A DNA stretch of 64,000 nt, taken from contig OY970283.1 of the NCBI GenBank assembly GCA_963715995.1, positions 1,860,001 to 1,924,000 on the forward strand, read 5' to 3'. Below the pieces are notes generated by a model. The model saw only the letters and a list, made by a program, of their open reading frames with translations, had not been told where the DNA came from and searched no databases. Of this stretch, positions 63,306 through 64,000 are shown piece after piece (positions within the stretch are counted from its first letter, which is position 1; every line of letters begins with the position of its first letter). The position numbers were made by a program, and so were the translations under genes. Source of the DNA: DATBDN01 sp963715995. Lineage in GTDB: Bacteria > Actinomycetota > Thermoleophilia > Solirubrobacterales > Thermoleophilaceae.

Positions 63306-64000
63306 GTGCCGTCAATCGGCGAAACGCTGCGTGAGGCGCGGATGCGCCAGCGCCTCGACATCACAGACGCCGAGGCGCAGACGAAGATCCGCGCGAAGTA
63401 CCTGAGGGCCCTCGAGAACGAGGACTTCGGGATGCTCCCTGGCGCAACGTTCGTCAAGAGCTTCCTGCGTACCTATGCGGAGTTCCTGGGCCTCGACCCG
63501 CATCTGCTGGTCGAGGAGTACCGGGTGATGCACGACCCGCGCGACGAGTCCGAGCTGACCCCGTTCGCCGGCACCCAGCGCGCCCGCTCGCGTGACCGGC
63601 GCCGCCCGCCGCGCCGCCCGCCATGGCTGCCGGTGGCTGCGGCCGTCGTGGCGATCGTCGCGATCCTGCTCGTACTAGGCCTCACGGGCGGCAATTCCGA
63701 CAACGGCTCCACGGGCACGACCACGACGACCACCACCGCGAAGAAGACGGCGAAGAAGCCTGCCGCGCCCCGGAAGCGCCGGACGGTCCACCGCCGCCCG
63801 CGCACCGTTGCGCTGCGGATCGTGCCGGCGGCGGCAACGTACGTCTGTGTCGACAAGGGCGCGGGCACGGCGGTCGTCTACGAGGGCACGCTGTCGGCGC
63901 CGAAGTCGTGGAAGGCGCGGCATCTGCGCATCGATCTCGGGCGGCGGGCGGTCCAGGTCACGGTCAACGGGAAGCGCGTGCCCGTGCCCGCGGGCTCCGA
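63306..64000 (+). CDS. RodZ-like HTH membrane protein, 3' end outside window
   Basis: At least 231 residues are visible and the frame is open to the end. The N-terminal HTH_25 domain (GETLREARMRQRLDITDAEA, ALENEDFGMLPGATFVKSFLRTYAEFL) is the cytoskeleton-linked domain of RodZ. A basic linker, a single membrane helix (AAAVVAIVAILLVLGL) and a Thr-rich stalk follow, then a beta domain (VALRIVPAAATYVCVDKG) like the DUF4115 end of RodZ. GTG start 28 bases after ftsK. It probably organises cell-wall growth. Confidence 0.85.
   Translation, partial: MPSIGETLREARMRQRLDITDAEAQTKIRAKYLRALENEDFGMLPGATFVKSFLRTYAEFLGLDPHLLVEEYRVMHDPRDESELTPFAGTQRARSRDRRRPPRRPPWLPVAAAVVAIVAILLVLGLTGGNSDNGSTGTTTTTTTAKKTAKKPAAPRKRRTVHRRPRTVALRIVPAAATYVCVDKGAGTAVVYEGTLSAPKSWKARHLRIDLGRRAVQVTVNGKRVPVPAGS

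Overview
The window is one contiguous, very GC-rich, gene-dense stretch of bacterial chromosome. It most resembles a high-GC actinobacterium. Thermoleophilia/Solirubrobacterales is my best guess, inferred from an actinobacterial-type integration host factor beside gmk-rpoZ-coaBC, a CysO-like sulfur carrier after threonine synthase, a DUF3052 protein, HD-GYP proteins and a signal-peptide protein with haemolysin-type repeats. Nearly all genes are packed with 4-base stop/start overlaps (ATGA, GTGA, TTGA or TGATG). I see no transposase, phage gene or CRISPR array.

Layout. 1-1.2 kb: end of thrC, a CysO/MoaD-like carrier and a small unknown. 1.2-6.7 kb: a surface-glycan cassette with three methyltransferases, a frameshifted hexapeptide acyltransferase, a family 2 glycosyltransferase, rfbF and an rfbG-like dehydratase. 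6.7-19 kb: mixed genes, including two HD-domain proteins, a metal-type permease, a frameshifted epimerase-like secreted protein, an aldo/keto reductase, a PrmC-related methyltransferase, thiol and copper proteins, tRNA-Arg(CCG), a ferritin-like protein, a ribbon-helix-helix regulator facing a six-codon ORF with its own terminator, and an MFS transporter. 18.5-28.9 kb: a phosphoesterase, RNase Z, then the pyrimidine operon pyrR-pyrB-pyrC-carA-carB-pyrK-pyrD, preceded by a textbook PyrR-binding RNA loop. 28.9-32.4 kb: mihF, gmk, rpoZ, coaBC, a TPR protein and a racemase.

32.8-35 kb: a small unknown, a repeat-rich secreted protein and dtd. 35-43.4 kb: the translation/transcription operon rimP-nusA-rnpM-infB-rbfA-nrnA-truB-ribF-rpsO, with a terminator hairpin directly before rimP. 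43.4-47.3 kb: a redox/stress block that separates rpsO from pnp. 47.4-60 kb: pnp, an M16 protease, dapB, an acetyltransferase, a beta-propeller secreted protein, a putative lipoprotein, a DUF3052 protein, dapA and rnj. 58.8-64 kb: a two-component system, ftsK and the start of a RodZ-like protein that runs off the end.

The only three gene-free stretches above 300 bases (8539-8929, 32401-32809, 54679-55053) each hold a copy of one composite palindromic repeat, and all three lie between tail-to-tail genes. It contains two related hairpins that keep their pairing through compensatory changes, and their order is swapped in one copy. The other standout is a perfect 20-bp-stem palindrome inside the carA reading frame, which adds about 13 residues to CarA. 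I regard these two as the most promising undescribed elements here.
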